A stretch of 64,000 bases of DNA from UBA1941 sp046329575 (GTDB lineage Bacteria; Bacteroidota; Bacteroidia; Chitinophagales; LD1): NCBI GenBank assembly GCA_046329575.1, contig JAXLUJ010000002.1:186001-250000 (forward strand), read 5' to 3'. The notes below the pieces were generated by a model. That model did no database searches. It had not been told where the DNA came from and saw nothing but the letters and a program-made list of their open reading frames with translations. The position numbers and the translations under genes were made by a program. Below are positions 18,077-27,116 of this stretch, piece by piece (position 1 is the stretch's first letter; the number at the start of each line of letters is the position of its first letter).

Positions 18077-19021
18077 ATGAAGAAGTTTTTAAGCATACTT
18101 ACCGCAGTGGTTATTGCCACCGGATCATTTGCTCAGCAAGATCCGCAGCATACCATGTACCGCTTCAATGGACTGATGTTCAATCCTGCTTATGCCGGTA
18201 GTCGCGAAGCGCTGAGTTTTGCGGCAATTTACCGCTGGCAGTGGGTGAATATACCCGGAGCTCCGCAAACCGGTTCCTTCTCGGTGCATTCGCCGTTGAA
18301 GAACAACAATATTGCATTGGGCCTTACTTTTGTAAACGATCGTTATACGGTAGTTCATACCAATAAACTGGAAGGAACATTCGCCTATCGTATTCCGGTT
18401 GGCAAATCTAAGCGTGTGAAAATTGCACTGGGCATTAGCGCAGGAGTAACTAATTACCGCGCTTCTTTAGCTGAAGTTGGCCTTACAGAAAGTGGAGATC
18501 CAAAGTTTCAAAGCAATATCAGCCTTTGGATGCCAAACATCGGCTTCGGTATTTATGCTTATGGCCAGAAATGGTTCGTAGGTGCTGCCGTTCCAAACCT
18601 TCTTCAAAATTCATTAGAAAAAAATGGAGAGGTATGGAAGCGTGGTATTGCTGACGCTCACCAATATCTTTCTTTAAATGCTTCAGCAGGTTACGCCTTC
18701 GATTTGGGCAAGAAGGTAAAATTTGCGCCTTCAGTATTCATGAAATATACGCCAAAACATGCGCCAATCAGTTTTGATTTCAATGCAAATTTCATTTTTA
18801 TCGACAGGATTTGGCTGGGTGCCAGCTATCGTTTGAGCGATTCATATGGTTTTATGGCCGCTGTGAATATTACACCGCAATGGCGCGTGGGTTATGCGTA
18901 CGACCTTACCGTATCAGCCCTCTCGAAAGGCACTACCGGCTCGCATGAAATCATGATGGGATACGATCTCGACTTTAATAAAAAACGCCTGGTTAACCCT
19001 CGTTACGTTCGTTATTTCTAA
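18077..19021 (+). CDS. PorP/SprF family outer-membrane protein
   Basis: A 314-residue beta-barrel protein with signal peptide (cut near FAQQDP) and the family's N-terminal pattern FNGLMFNPAYAGSRE and WVNIPGAPQT. In T9SS bacteria such proteins are encoded beside type B substrates and are needed for secretion or surface anchoring of the partner (SprF for SprB). It lies 33 nt after the large repeat protein, which is therefore its likely partner; that pairing is an inference. Confidence 0.9.
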   Translation: MKKFLSILTAVVIATGSFAQQDPQHTMYRFNGLMFNPAYAGSREALSFAAIYRWQWVNIPGAPQTGSFSVHSPLKNNNIALGLTFVNDRYTVVHTNKLEGTFAYRIPVGKSKRVKIALGISAGVTNYRASLAEVGLTESGDPKFQSNISLWMPNIGFGIYAYGQKWFVGAAVPNLLQNSLEKNGEVWKRGIADAHQYLSLNASAGYAFDLGKKVKFAPSVFMKYTPKHAPISFDFNANFIFIDRIWLGASYRLSDSYGFMAAVNITPQWRVGYAYDLTVSALSKGTTGSHEIMMGYDLDFNKKRLVNPRYVRYF

Positions 19022-19058
19022 ACTAATGGGGCTACGGCCTGGTAAACTTAAAAGCACT

Positions 19059-21230
19059 ATGAATTTCAAAAAATACAGCATCGCGCTTCTGGCACTCGCC
19101 ATAACTGTTGCAGGGTTCGCTCAAAATCCGAAAACCAAATCGGCCGATCGTTATTTCAAAGCATTTAATTTTTCTGAAGCGGCCGATGCCTATCGCGCTG
19201 CGATGAAGAAAAACCCGAATGATATGTCGATTAAAGAACGTTTAGCGCGTACTTATGTACTGCTCGACGATCACGTGAATGCTGAAGCTTTATATGGTGA
19301 AATCGTAAAGGTTCCGAATTCTCAGGCCATTAATAAATTGTATTACGGCCTCGAATTGCGCGCCAATGGCAAATACGATCAGGCCGCCGCTGCTTTTACA
19401 GAATATGCGCAAATTAATCCCGGCGATGGGCGCGGGAAAGAATTGGCTAATGGTGCTGATAAAATGACTGCTCTGGCCGTTGATAGTAAAGTGTTCACCA
19501 TTTCGCCGCTGCCTAACATTAACTCTGCAGCTAATGATATGGGTGCCGGCTTCTGGAAAGATGGTATCGTTTTCAGCAGCAATAAAGGCCGCGGTGCCGC
19601 TGTACTTCGTACCGATGTTTGGACGGGCCGCAATTTCTATGAAATGTATGCTTCCAGCGGAGATAATGCCGGCCGTAAACTGAAAGGTGTAAATGGAAAA
19701 TACCACGAAGGCCCGGCTACTTTTACCCCTGATGGCAAGGAAATGTACTTCACTCGCAGCAATTATGTGAAAAGCAAGGTTAAAAAAAGCAAGGACAAGA
19801 TCGTTAAGCTAAAAATCATGCATGCCAATTGGAATGAGGCAAAAGGAAAGTGGGAAAATGTAACTGAAGTGCCTTTTAGCAACAACGAATATTCTGTGGG
19901 TCATCCTACTTTGTCGAAAGACGGCCGCCGGATGTTTTTCATGAGTGATATGCCGGGAGGATATGGTGAAACTGATTTGTATGTGAGCTATAAAGATGGA
20001 ATCAATTGGGGGCCTCCAATTAATTTGGGTAAAAACGTGAATACCGCAGGTCGCGAAATGTTCCCGTTCATGGCTGAAGATGGAACGCTGTATTTTTCCA
20101 GCGATGCCCGCACCGGTTTAGGTGGTCTTGATATTTATTCTGCCAATTACAGCGGCGGCGAATGGAATGGCGTTCAAAATCTTGGCGCGCCGGTGAATAC
20201 CAAAAGCGATGATTTTGGATTTATTATCGACGCTAAAAATGAAAATGGATATCTAACCAGCAATCGCGCCGGTGGAAAAGGGGAAGATGATATCTATAAA
20301 TTCAAAAAAGAAGGAATCACCTTGTGCGGCACTGTTGTGGACGCTCGCTCAAATGCGCCGCTTCCGGGAAGTGAAGTAAAATTGTTCGAAGGAACGGAAT
20401 TGAAAGCCACCAAAACTGCAGGCGCTAAAGGCGATTTCTGTTTTCAGGCATTGCCAAACAAATCGTACAAAGTAAATGCTACGCAGAAAGAGTATGAGCC
20501 GAATGGCACTTCCGTTACCACCGGGAAAGCCAATCAACAAGTTCAAATTCCGTTGAGCAAAACCGGAGGTATTGATCTGAATGTTTGTGTGAACGAAAAA
20601 GGCAAAGGTACCGCAATTGGTTCTACGGTAGAACTTACCAACCTGGCCACAGGCGAGAAAAAAACATGCACCATTACGGCCGATTGTAAATGCAAATTCG
20701 ATCTGCAACCTGAAACTGATTATGAGGTATGCGCTACTAAGGTTTCAGCAAATCCAAATGGCAGCTACGACCGTCCTTGCCGCAAAATCAGCACCAAAGG
20801 CAAAGTGGCCCCGGCTAGTTTATACGAAAACCTGGAACTTACTTATCTGGAAGAAGGTATGGTGATTCGTATCGAGAACCTGTACTACGATTTGGCAAAA
20901 TGGAACATTCGCCCGGATGCTGCTATCCAGTTGAATAAAGTGGTAGAACTGATGCGTAAGTTCCCGAACATGGAAATTGAACTGAGTTCGCATACCGATT
21001 GCCGTGCATCAATCAAGTACAATGATGAACTTTCTACTAAACGGGCCAAGAGCTGTGTGGACTACCTGATTCAAAATGGTATTGAAGGTCGTAGGATGGT
21101 GGCCGCCGGTTATGGCGAACGGAAACTGGTAAATGGCTGTGCTTGTGAAGGCGCTCAAAAATCAACTTGTACTGAGGCGCAACATCAGGAAAACCGACGC
21201 ACCGAATTCAAGATTCTTAAACTGAAATAA
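19059..21230 (+). CDS. PD40/TPR-containing OmpA family protein
   Basis: A 723-residue envelope protein: signal peptide (MNFKKYSIALLALAITVAGFA), TPR-like helices (about 25-140), a PD40/WD40-like propeller (FSSNKGRG, MFFMSDMPGGYGETDLY, LYFSSDARTGLGGLDIY), one or two carboxypeptidase-regulatory-like beta domains, and a C-terminal OmpA peptidoglycan-binding domain (SSHTDCRASIKYNDELSTKRA). Such proteins follow PorP/SprF in T9SS type B clusters and probably link the complex to peptidoglycan. I start at ATG 19059, where the signal peptide begins. A strong terminator follows. Confidence 0.88.
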   Translation: MNFKKYSIALLALAITVAGFAQNPKTKSADRYFKAFNFSEAADAYRAAMKKNPNDMSIKERLARTYVLLDDHVNAEALYGEIVKVPNSQAINKLYYGLELRANGKYDQAAAAFTEYAQINPGDGRGKELANGADKMTALAVDSKVFTISPLPNINSAANDMGAGFWKDGIVFSSNKGRGAAVLRTDVWTGRNFYEMYASSGDNAGRKLKGVNGKYHEGPATFTPDGKEMYFTRSNYVKSKVKKSKDKIVKLKIMHANWNEAKGKWENVTEVPFSNNEYSVGHPTLSKDGRRMFFMSDMPGGYGETDLYVSYKDGINWGPPINLGKNVNTAGREMFPFMAEDGTLYFSSDARTGLGGLDIYSANYSGGEWNGVQNLGAPVNTKSDDFGFIIDAKNENGYLTSNRAGGKGEDDIYKFKKEGITLCGTVVDARSNAPLPGSEVKLFEGTELKATKTAGAKGDFCFQALPNKSYKVNATQKEYEPNGTSVTTGKANQQVQIPLSKTGGIDLNVCVNEKGKGTAIGSTVELTNLATGEKKTCTITADCKCKFDLQPETDYEVCATKVSANPNGSYDRPCRKISTKGKVAPASLYENLELTYLEEGMVIRIENLYYDLAKWNIRPDAAIQLNKVVELMRKFPNMEIELSSHTDCRASIKYNDELSTKRAKSCVDYLIQNGIEGRRMVAAGYGERKLVNGCACEGAQKSTCTEAQHQENRRTEFKILKLK

Positions 21231-21234
21231 TTTC

Positions 21235-21260
21235 AAAGCCTCCTTCGGGAGGCTTTTTTT
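21235..21260 (+). terminator. Terminator of the T9SS operon
   Basis: Stem AAAGCCTCC / GGAGGCTTT with a TTCG loop, followed by a T run, directly after the OmpA stop codon at 21230. Confidence 0.9.
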
Positions 21261-21309
21261 ATGGCGGCCGCCGCTGCCGGCCGCTCGTACCTCGCGGTGC
21301 AGCGGCGCC

Positions 21310-21396
21310 GGGCCTTGCATGGCTACGCTATCGCTTCGGTGCTACGTTTCACTTCGCACTGCCGCCAAAGGCGGCACCATTCCAGTCCCTTCCGCA
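21310..21396 (+). repeat. GC-rich dispersed intergenic repeat, copy B
   Basis: Second copy of the 87-nt core found at 8322-8408, same orientation, with the hairpin TGCCGCC-aaa-GGCGGCA. It is preceded by about 45 nt of very G+C-rich sequence absent from copy A, although both copies share a short ATGGCGG start upstream. It sits directly after the T9SS operon terminator. Confidence 0.8.
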
Positions 21397-21468
21397 ACAG
21401 CCTTATTTTCCCGGCCCAACCTGCCACCCGAAATTATTCACCGGCACACACCAATTCCATCTTTTATT

Positions 21469-21476
21469 TACTTTCG
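21469..21476 (+). promoter_or_regulatory. Probable -7 box of the DppB-type gene
   Basis: TACTTTCG has one mismatch to TAnnTTTG and ends 5 nt before ATG 21482. Confidence 0.35.
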
Positions 21477-21481
21477 AAGCA

Positions 21482-22561
21482 ATGAATTTTCTAAAATTCT
21501 TTACCTCGCGGATGTTGAGCGGTTTGTTGGTAATTGCCGGCGTAGTCATTTTTATTTTCCTGCTCTTTAATGTGCTGCCGGTCAACTCGGCCCGTATGAC
21601 TTTGGGGCAGCGCGCAGATGTGGCCTCGGTAAAGGCCATTGAACGGGAATTTCGGTTAAACCTGCCGTGGTACATTCGGCTAGGCTATTATTTCAACGAT
21701 ATTTCACCAATTTCTATCCATCACCTTGGCAACGATTCGCACCCCACCTGGCTGGCTCCAAATGAGGTGCATTATCTGAAATTGCTAACAGTAGGGCAAC
21801 GCTCGCTGGTCTTCAAAACACCCAACCTGGGCCGATCTTTTCAAACTCGCCGAAAAGTGAGTGAAATGATAGGAGAGAAGTTGCTGCCCACAGCATTGCT
21901 CGCTTTGTTCGCTATGGCCCTGGCAAGCGCCGTGGGCATCGTACTCGGCGTTTTTGCCGCATTGAAACAATATACGTTTTGGGATAATGCCATTTTGTTT
22001 TTATCGAACATTGGTATATCACAGCCGGCTTTTTTTTCTGCCTTTATTATCGCCATGATCTTTGGCTATTACTTAAGCAACATTACAGGTTTAAATCACC
22101 AGGGGCCGCTCATTTGGATTGATGATTATGGTAATGATGTTTTTTTGTGGAAGAATCTGGTATTGCCCGTTATCGCTTTGGGTATCCGGCCAATTGCCAT
22201 TATCACCCAGCTAACTCGCAGTTCTATGCTCGACGTAATGTCGATGGATTATGTGCGCACAGCAAAAGCCAAAGGATTGAGCCATTACAAAATTGTTTTT
22301 AAGCACACGCTAAGGAATGCCTTAAACCCGGTGGTAACCAGCATTTCAGGCTGGCTGGCTGCCTTATTCACCGGCGCTTATTTCATTGAAGAGGTATTTA
22401 ATTTTAATGGTTTAGGATCTCAAACCATTAATGCCATTAAAAATTTTGATTTTCCGGTGGTAATGGGATTATCACTTTTCGTAGCCATTGTATTTGTGGT
22501 AATGAACATTCTCACTGATTTACTTTATGCTACGCTCGACCCTCGGGTTACGGTTAAATAG
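21482..22561 (+). CDS. DppB/OppB-type ABC transporter permease
   Basis: Inner-membrane permease of the peptide/nickel ABC family, 359 residues. Six membrane segments; the N-terminal RMLSGLLVIAGVVIFIFLLFNVLP and the loop DYVRTAKAKGLSHYKIVFKHTLRNALNPV (the EAA-like ATPase contact) are diagnostic. A roughly 80-residue hydrophilic insert follows the first helix. No DppC partner, ATPase or binding protein is adjacent, so it must work with subunits encoded elsewhere. Confidence 0.9.
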   Translation: MNFLKFFTSRMLSGLLVIAGVVIFIFLLFNVLPVNSARMTLGQRADVASVKAIEREFRLNLPWYIRLGYYFNDISPISIHHLGNDSHPTWLAPNEVHYLKLLTVGQRSLVFKTPNLGRSFQTRRKVSEMIGEKLLPTALLALFAMALASAVGIVLGVFAALKQYTFWDNAILFLSNIGISQPAFFSAFIIAMIFGYYLSNITGLNHQGPLIWIDDYGNDVFLWKNLVLPVIALGIRPIAIITQLTRSSMLDVMSMDYVRTAKAKGLSHYKIVFKHTLRNALNPVVTSISGWLAALFTGAYFIEEVFNFNGLGSQTINAIKNFDFPVVMGLSLFVAIVFVVMNILTDLLYATLDPRVTVK

Positions 22562-22616
22562 CCCGGTTTTTTTGTAAGCGGAAAACTCATACTTTAGGGT
22601 CTTAAATTAACCGCTT

Positions 22617-24272
22617 ATGAAACGAATTCTTTACGCCTTATGCGCTGGAGGTATCCTTACACTGGCCTCATGCTCGAAAGATACTTCTACAACAATCAAC
22701 AACCTGTTACACCAGTTTGGCTGGTTAGGCACTGATGATCCGTCAAAAATTCCTTCGTCCATTAGTCCTAAACAATTTGGAAATACTACTGTTCCATCGG
22801 CAGTGAACTTGGTTCCGAAGTTTCCGCCAATTGGCGATCAGGGTCAATACGGTACCTGTGTGGCCTGGGCTTCCGGTTACAACCTGAAAACTGCTATTGA
22901 AGGAATGGATGCAGGACGGCAAACAGCTGATCTGGCACAAACGAATAACCAGATGAGTCCTAAGGATCTTTTTCTGGCCATCGACGACAACAAAAAAGGT
23001 GCGAGCGATTGTAATGGTACAAATTTACAGTACGCGCTTGATGTGATGCTCAATCGCGGGGTGGCCAGTCTTCAAACCGTTCCGTACTCGCTGAATGGAG
23101 GTTGCAGTCAGGCTAATTCACAAAGCGGATGGGCTGCTGATGCTGCTAATCACAAAATCAAGAACTATAGAAAAATTGCTGTTGACAAGCAGGAGATCAA
23201 GGGCTATCTGGCCAACAATCAGCCGGTATTGATCGGTGCAAAGCTATCTGATGCCTTTATGACCTGGAACAGTGATGACGTTATGATGGGAAATACGACT
23301 TATGATCGCGTAGGTCAGCATGCCTATCATGCATTGGTTATTGGCGGTTATGACGATGCTAAAGGCCCGAACGGCGCTTTCAAGATTATCAATAGCTGGA
23401 GTCCAAACTGGGGTGATAACGGTTACATCTGGATCGATCAAAATTTTGCTGTAAACGCATTTATCGCAGATGGCAACTGCTACGTAGCCACGAATCAATC
23501 AGGCGGCAATACGCCTCCGTCACCTGATCCGGTTCAGAATGGAAATGCCGATTTGGCTACATGGGTGTTCAGCGATAATCCTTCTTCAGGTGGACCAACA
23601 GAACGCGTTATAGATTTTGACATTTACAATATCGGAACGCAGAGCGTATCGCCGTCAACTAACTGGGGCGTTTATTATATCATTTATGATGCTTATAACG
23701 CGAACAATTACGGTTTACTGTTCGCCGATGAAGCTTCTACCACCGCCGTGGCGGCAGGCACTTATGGCAACTGTCACATCAATACAAATAATGTAGCCGA
23801 ATGTGATTTCAATGCTACTTTGCCGGGAGCAAACAATCTGGGTAATGTTTTGTTTGGTTCAGGATATAATTTGGAGCGTACGTATTACATTGATCCCAGC
23901 ATCTCCGGAACTTTCTATCTGTTGATGTATGCCGATCCGATGAACGTTATTGGCGAACAAGACGAAACGAACAATCTTTTTTACACAACATCACAGTATC
24001 CGGTAACTATTAGTAACGGTGTAGTAATGAAACGCGATGCTTCGGAAGAAACTCAAACGCTTTCCGGAATGCACTTCAATAATCCGCTTCAGCCAAATCA
24101 CGATAATTTGAAAAAGAATAATTACCAAACCGCAGTTAATGCCACTCACCGCAATGCCTATTCTCCAGAGGAAATTAAGGCTTTCCTGAGAGAAGAGATT
24201 AAGAGTGGACGCTTTGGCAACAAAGTTCGCCAGTTCTGGAATGTTCAAAACGCCGGAAAGGTGAATAAATAA
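22617..24272 (+). CDS. Papain-like (C1 family) cysteine peptidase lipoprotein
   Basis: A 551-residue predicted lipoprotein (lipobox LASC near residue 19). The papain fold follows: GDQGQYGTCVAWASGY with nucleophile Cys81, HALVIGGYD with His238, and INSWSPNWGDNGY with Asn259, so the catalytic triad is intact. There is no long propeptide. Residues about 300-450 form a beta-rich CARDB-like domain ending in QDETNNLFY. The C-terminal 90 residues are hydrophilic and helical. It probably acts at the cell surface; substrate unknown. Confidence 0.87.
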   Translation: MKRILYALCAGGILTLASCSKDTSTTINNLLHQFGWLGTDDPSKIPSSISPKQFGNTTVPSAVNLVPKFPPIGDQGQYGTCVAWASGYNLKTAIEGMDAGRQTADLAQTNNQMSPKDLFLAIDDNKKGASDCNGTNLQYALDVMLNRGVASLQTVPYSLNGGCSQANSQSGWAADAANHKIKNYRKIAVDKQEIKGYLANNQPVLIGAKLSDAFMTWNSDDVMMGNTTYDRVGQHAYHALVIGGYDDAKGPNGAFKIINSWSPNWGDNGYIWIDQNFAVNAFIADGNCYVATNQSGGNTPPSPDPVQNGNADLATWVFSDNPSSGGPTERVIDFDIYNIGTQSVSPSTNWGVYYIIYDAYNANNYGLLFADEASTTAVAAGTYGNCHINTNNVAECDFNATLPGANNLGNVLFGSGYNLERTYYIDPSISGTFYLLMYADPMNVIGEQDETNNLFYTTSQYPVTISNGVVMKRDASEETQTLSGMHFNNPLQPNHDNLKKNNYQTAVNATHRNAYSPEEIKAFLREEIKSGRFGNKVRQFWNVQNAGKVNK

Positions 24273-24293
24273 ATAACGATCTAAAATTGTTTG

Positions 24294-24323
24294 AAGAGGG
24301 GCTATTGCCCCTCTTTTTTTTTT
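24294..24323 (+). terminator. Terminator after the C1 peptidase
   Basis: Stem AAGAGGGGC / GCCCCTCTT, loop TATT, followed by a long T run. Confidence 0.9.
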
Positions 24324-24400
24324 GATTGAACGAAGCACGCTTTTGACTTAATATCCACAGGAAATTGTAAGTGGTAAGTGTAATTTCCGGTGCGAAAAGC

Positions 24401-24408
24401 TATTTTTG
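24401..24408 (+). promoter_or_regulatory. -7 box of the OmpA gene
   Basis: TATTTTTG, exact match to TAnnTTTG, 15 nt before ATG 24424. The longer frame that starts at 24406 overlaps this box and is therefore unlikely. Confidence 0.5.
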
Positions 24409-24423
24409 CGCAAAACCGCTGAT

Positions 24424-25998
24424 ATGAAGAAGTTATACGCTTTAGTTTGTACTATATTTTTGGTGGGCGCTACAATGGCTCAGGCCCCGCTATTAAAAGA
24501 TTCTGCATTTATTCCGAATAAAAAAATACTTCGTCAGTACGATTACGAAAATCGTAGTTATCCGTTTCCTGCAAAGAAAAAAGACAAATGGGCTATAGGA
24601 GTTCATGGCGGCGCCGTGTATATGTTTGGTGACATCTCGGCAAAGTTTGGCTGGGGTGCGGGATTACGCATTCATAAGGCTTTAGGGCATGTGTTTTCGC
24701 TTCGTTTGGAAGGTTTATACGGGCAGGAAAAGGGTCAGGATTATACTCCTCGCGTAAACCCTTACAATCCGGGTGCGCGCTATTATGGCAATTACAAAAT
24801 GCAGTATGGCGAATTGTTGCTGGAAGGCATGGCCACTTTGAATAATATCAACTTTTATCAAAAACAACCGCGGGTGCTCATCAATGTGTTTTTAGGTGCC
24901 GGCGTGATGTTCAACGAAACCAGAAAGGACGAACTTGACGCTTCAGGAAATTTATATGACTATAGCGGCATTTCAAGCTACACCAAATTTGGGGAGCAAA
25001 CGAAAATTCAAAATGAGATCAAAAAATTACGTGACAATAACTACGAAACCGTAGTTACCAGCGTGGAAGACAAGGCTTATATTAAGAACTGGAAAGTAAA
25101 TCCTGCCATAACATTTGGTGCAGGTTTAGCCTTCCGAGTTTCCAAACTGATCGATATTACTTTGGAAGACCGTATCACATATTACAATTCTGATCAGTTA
25201 GACGGAACCAACCTTACTCGCCGCGGGCAGTACAGCGGTAACAGTGATTTCATAAATTATGCAAGCGTTGGCTTGAACTTCAAGATAGGCAAACGTGCGG
25301 AACCTCATTATTGGATGAATCCACTAATTGTTCACGCTGAAAGCATTCAGCAAAACGCAGCTAACATGGACACCATGAAAAAGACCGTAGCCAAGATGAA
25401 GGGCGATATGAAGCCTTCTGATCTTGACGGTGATGGGGTACCTGATTCGCGCGATGCCGAGCCATTTAGCCCTAAAGGAGCCAAGGTGGACGACCGCGGT
25501 GTGGCTCTGGATAGTGACAATGACGGTGTGAAGGATGTTGCTGATGCAGAAGCTAACACTCCGGAAGGCGCTCATGCCGATGCCAAAGGACGTGAAATTG
25601 AACGTTCGGCGGCGGCGGCTTCTGCAGCTCCGGCAGGTGTGGTTTCAAACAGTATTGCTTCAGTGTTCTTCGACTTGAACAAAAGCGATCTCAAGAATGA
25701 ATATTACACCGAATTGATAAAAGTGGCCAATTACCTTCGGGACCATGCCAATGTTACTGTACTGGCAGTTGGTAATGCTGATGTGCGCGCTTCCGACAAT
25801 TACAACATGAAACTGTCAGAAAAACGTATTCAAACCTGCATAGATATTCTAACAAAAACTTTAGGTGTTGATCCTTCACGCATTCAGCGCGCTCCTAAGG
25901 GTGAAACGGAACCAATTGTTCCTAACCTTTCTGACAAGCAACGGAAAGATGACGGGCGCTACTATTTGAACCGCCGCGTAGATTTCAAGGTGCAGTAA
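24424..25998 (+). CDS. OmpA family outer-membrane protein with barrel and calcium-binding-type linker
   Basis: A 524-residue protein: signal peptide (to about residue 20, ATMAQA), an outer-membrane barrel with regular amphipathic strands (about 40-290), a linker with thrombospondin type 3-like acidic repeats (DLDGDGVPDSRDAEP, DSDNDGVKDVADAE), and a C-terminal OmpA domain (VFFDLNKSDLKNEY to RRVDFKVQ) for peptidoglycan binding. It stands alone, with its own promoter and a terminator before it, and is probably an abundant structural envelope protein. Confidence 0.9.
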   Translation: MKKLYALVCTIFLVGATMAQAPLLKDSAFIPNKKILRQYDYENRSYPFPAKKKDKWAIGVHGGAVYMFGDISAKFGWGAGLRIHKALGHVFSLRLEGLYGQEKGQDYTPRVNPYNPGARYYGNYKMQYGELLLEGMATLNNINFYQKQPRVLINVFLGAGVMFNETRKDELDASGNLYDYSGISSYTKFGEQTKIQNEIKKLRDNNYETVVTSVEDKAYIKNWKVNPAITFGAGLAFRVSKLIDITLEDRITYYNSDQLDGTNLTRRGQYSGNSDFINYASVGLNFKIGKRAEPHYWMNPLIVHAESIQQNAANMDTMKKTVAKMKGDMKPSDLDGDGVPDSRDAEPFSPKGAKVDDRGVALDSDNDGVKDVADAEANTPEGAHADAKGREIERSAAAASAAPAGVVSNSIASVFFDLNKSDLKNEYYTELIKVANYLRDHANVTVLAVGNADVRASDNYNMKLSEKRIQTCIDILTKTLGVDPSRIQRAPKGETEPIVPNLSDKQRKDDGRYYLNRRVDFKVQ

Positions 25999-26006
25999 AT
26001 GAATTT

Positions 26007-26411
26007 TTATTTTTCCGGTACAAATTCCAGAGAAAGAGAATTCACACAATACCGCTGTCCGGTTGAAGTTGGACCGTCGTCAAACAAGTGACCTAAATGG
26101 CCTCCGCATTTGGCACAAACAATTTCGGTGCGAATCATGCCGTGCGAAGTGTCGGTAAAGGTCTTGATCTTGCCACCAGCAATCTCACGATCAAAGCTTG
26201 GCCAACCGCAATGCGAATCGAATTTCATGCCGTCGGTAAACAATTCGTTACCACATGCCGCGCAGCAATAAACGCCTTTTTCTTTATGCAAATTGAACTT
26301 ACCGGTAAACGGGCGTTCTGTTCCTTTTTCCCGTAAAACGTAATATTGTTCTTCCGAAAGTTCGTGTTTCCACTCGGCTTCTGTCTTCTTGATGGGAAAA
26401 TCGTGGTTCAT
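26007..26411 (-). CDS. msrB: Peptide methionine-R-sulfoxide reductase
   Basis: Repairs methionine R-sulfoxide in proteins. The 134 residues include two zinc CxxC pairs (CCAAC and CAKCGGH), SHCGWPSFD and the catalytic end RYCVNSLSLEF. There is no signal peptide, so it is cytoplasmic. It is divergent from the Sco gene, with a very short shared upstream region. Confidence 0.95.
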   Translation of the reverse strand: MNHDFPIKKTEAEWKHELSEEQYYVLREKGTERPFTGKFNLHKEKGVYCCAACGNELFTDGMKFDSHCGWPSFDREIAGGKIKTFTDTSHGMIRTEIVCAKCGGHLGHLFDDGPTSTGQRYCVNSLSLEFVPEK

Positions 26412-26424
26412 AATTACTGAATGC

Positions 26425-26432
26425 TATTTTTG
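26425..26432 (+). promoter_or_regulatory. -7 box of the Sco-cytochrome c operon
   Basis: TATTTTTG matches TAnnTTTG exactly and ends 6 nt before ATG 26439. A longer frame from 26421 overlaps it and is rejected. Confidence 0.5.
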
Positions 26433-26438
26433 TATGCA

Positions 26439-27116
26439 ATGAAACAAATGAAAAAAGGATTTGGTTTTCAAAAAAAGGCTGTGAAAAATTTGTGGTTCCT
26501 GTTGGTGCTTGCCTTTCTTCTTTTTTCAGAAGGTTGTAAACCACCATCACAGCCTAAGTTACAAGTGTTTGGCGATAAGGTGATTTACCACAAAACAGTG
26601 GGAAACGAACAGTTAGCAGATACTTTCACCGCCTTACTTCCACCATTTCGATTTGTAGATCAAAACAGCGATACCATAAGTGAAGAAAATGTAGCTCAAA
26701 AGGTTTTTGTTGCCGATTTCTTCTTCACGCATTGCCCTAGTATTTGTCCGAAAATGAAGGCCGAGTTGTTGAAGATCAATACTGCCTACGGCAATCGAAA
26801 TGATTTTGCAATTCTTTCCTATTCTATCGACCCTTTGCGTGATTCCGTTGCCGTATTGCGCAAGTATGCTGAAAAACTCGGCATCAGCAACGCGAACTGG
26901 CATTTTCTTACCGGCAACAAAGACAGTATCTATGCGCTGGCCGATCACTATTTAGCTTATGCTCAGGAAGATCCTGGTGCTGCTGGCGGATTTATACATG
27001 ATGGTAATTTTATATTGGTGGATAAAAAGCGAAGGATAAGAGGTTATTACGATGGCACTACCGATGAGGGAACTGAACGATTACTTCAGGATATTAAAAC
27101 CTTATTCAACGAGTGA
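26439..27116 (+). CDS. SCO1/SenC-family copper chaperone-like protein
   Basis: Thioredoxin-fold envelope protein of the Sco family, which helps build the copper centre of cytochrome oxidase or acts in redox control. Copper-type ligands are present: Cys99 and Cys103 in THCPSICPKM and His187 in GGFIHDGNFILVD. An N-terminal hydrophobic segment ending in SEGC suggests a lipoprotein. Start ATG 26439 (MKQMKKGF) or 26448. Its stop overlaps the GTG start of the cytochrome gene by 4 nt. Confidence 0.9.
   Translation: MKQMKKGFGFQKKAVKNLWFLLVLAFLLFSEGCKPPSQPKLQVFGDKVIYHKTVGNEQLADTFTALLPPFRFVDQNSDTISEENVAQKVFVADFFFTHCPSICPKMKAELLKINTAYGNRNDFAILSYSIDPLRDSVAVLRKYAEKLGISNANWHFLTGNKDSIYALADHYLAYAQEDPGAAGGFIHDGNFILVDKKRRIRGYYDGTTDEGTERLLQDIKTLFNE

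Noticed and set aside
21261..21570. Plus-strand open frames across the second repeat copy
   Set aside because: Same repeat-derived frames, not alike between the two copies at protein level beyond the repeat, and one overlaps the DppB-type gene.
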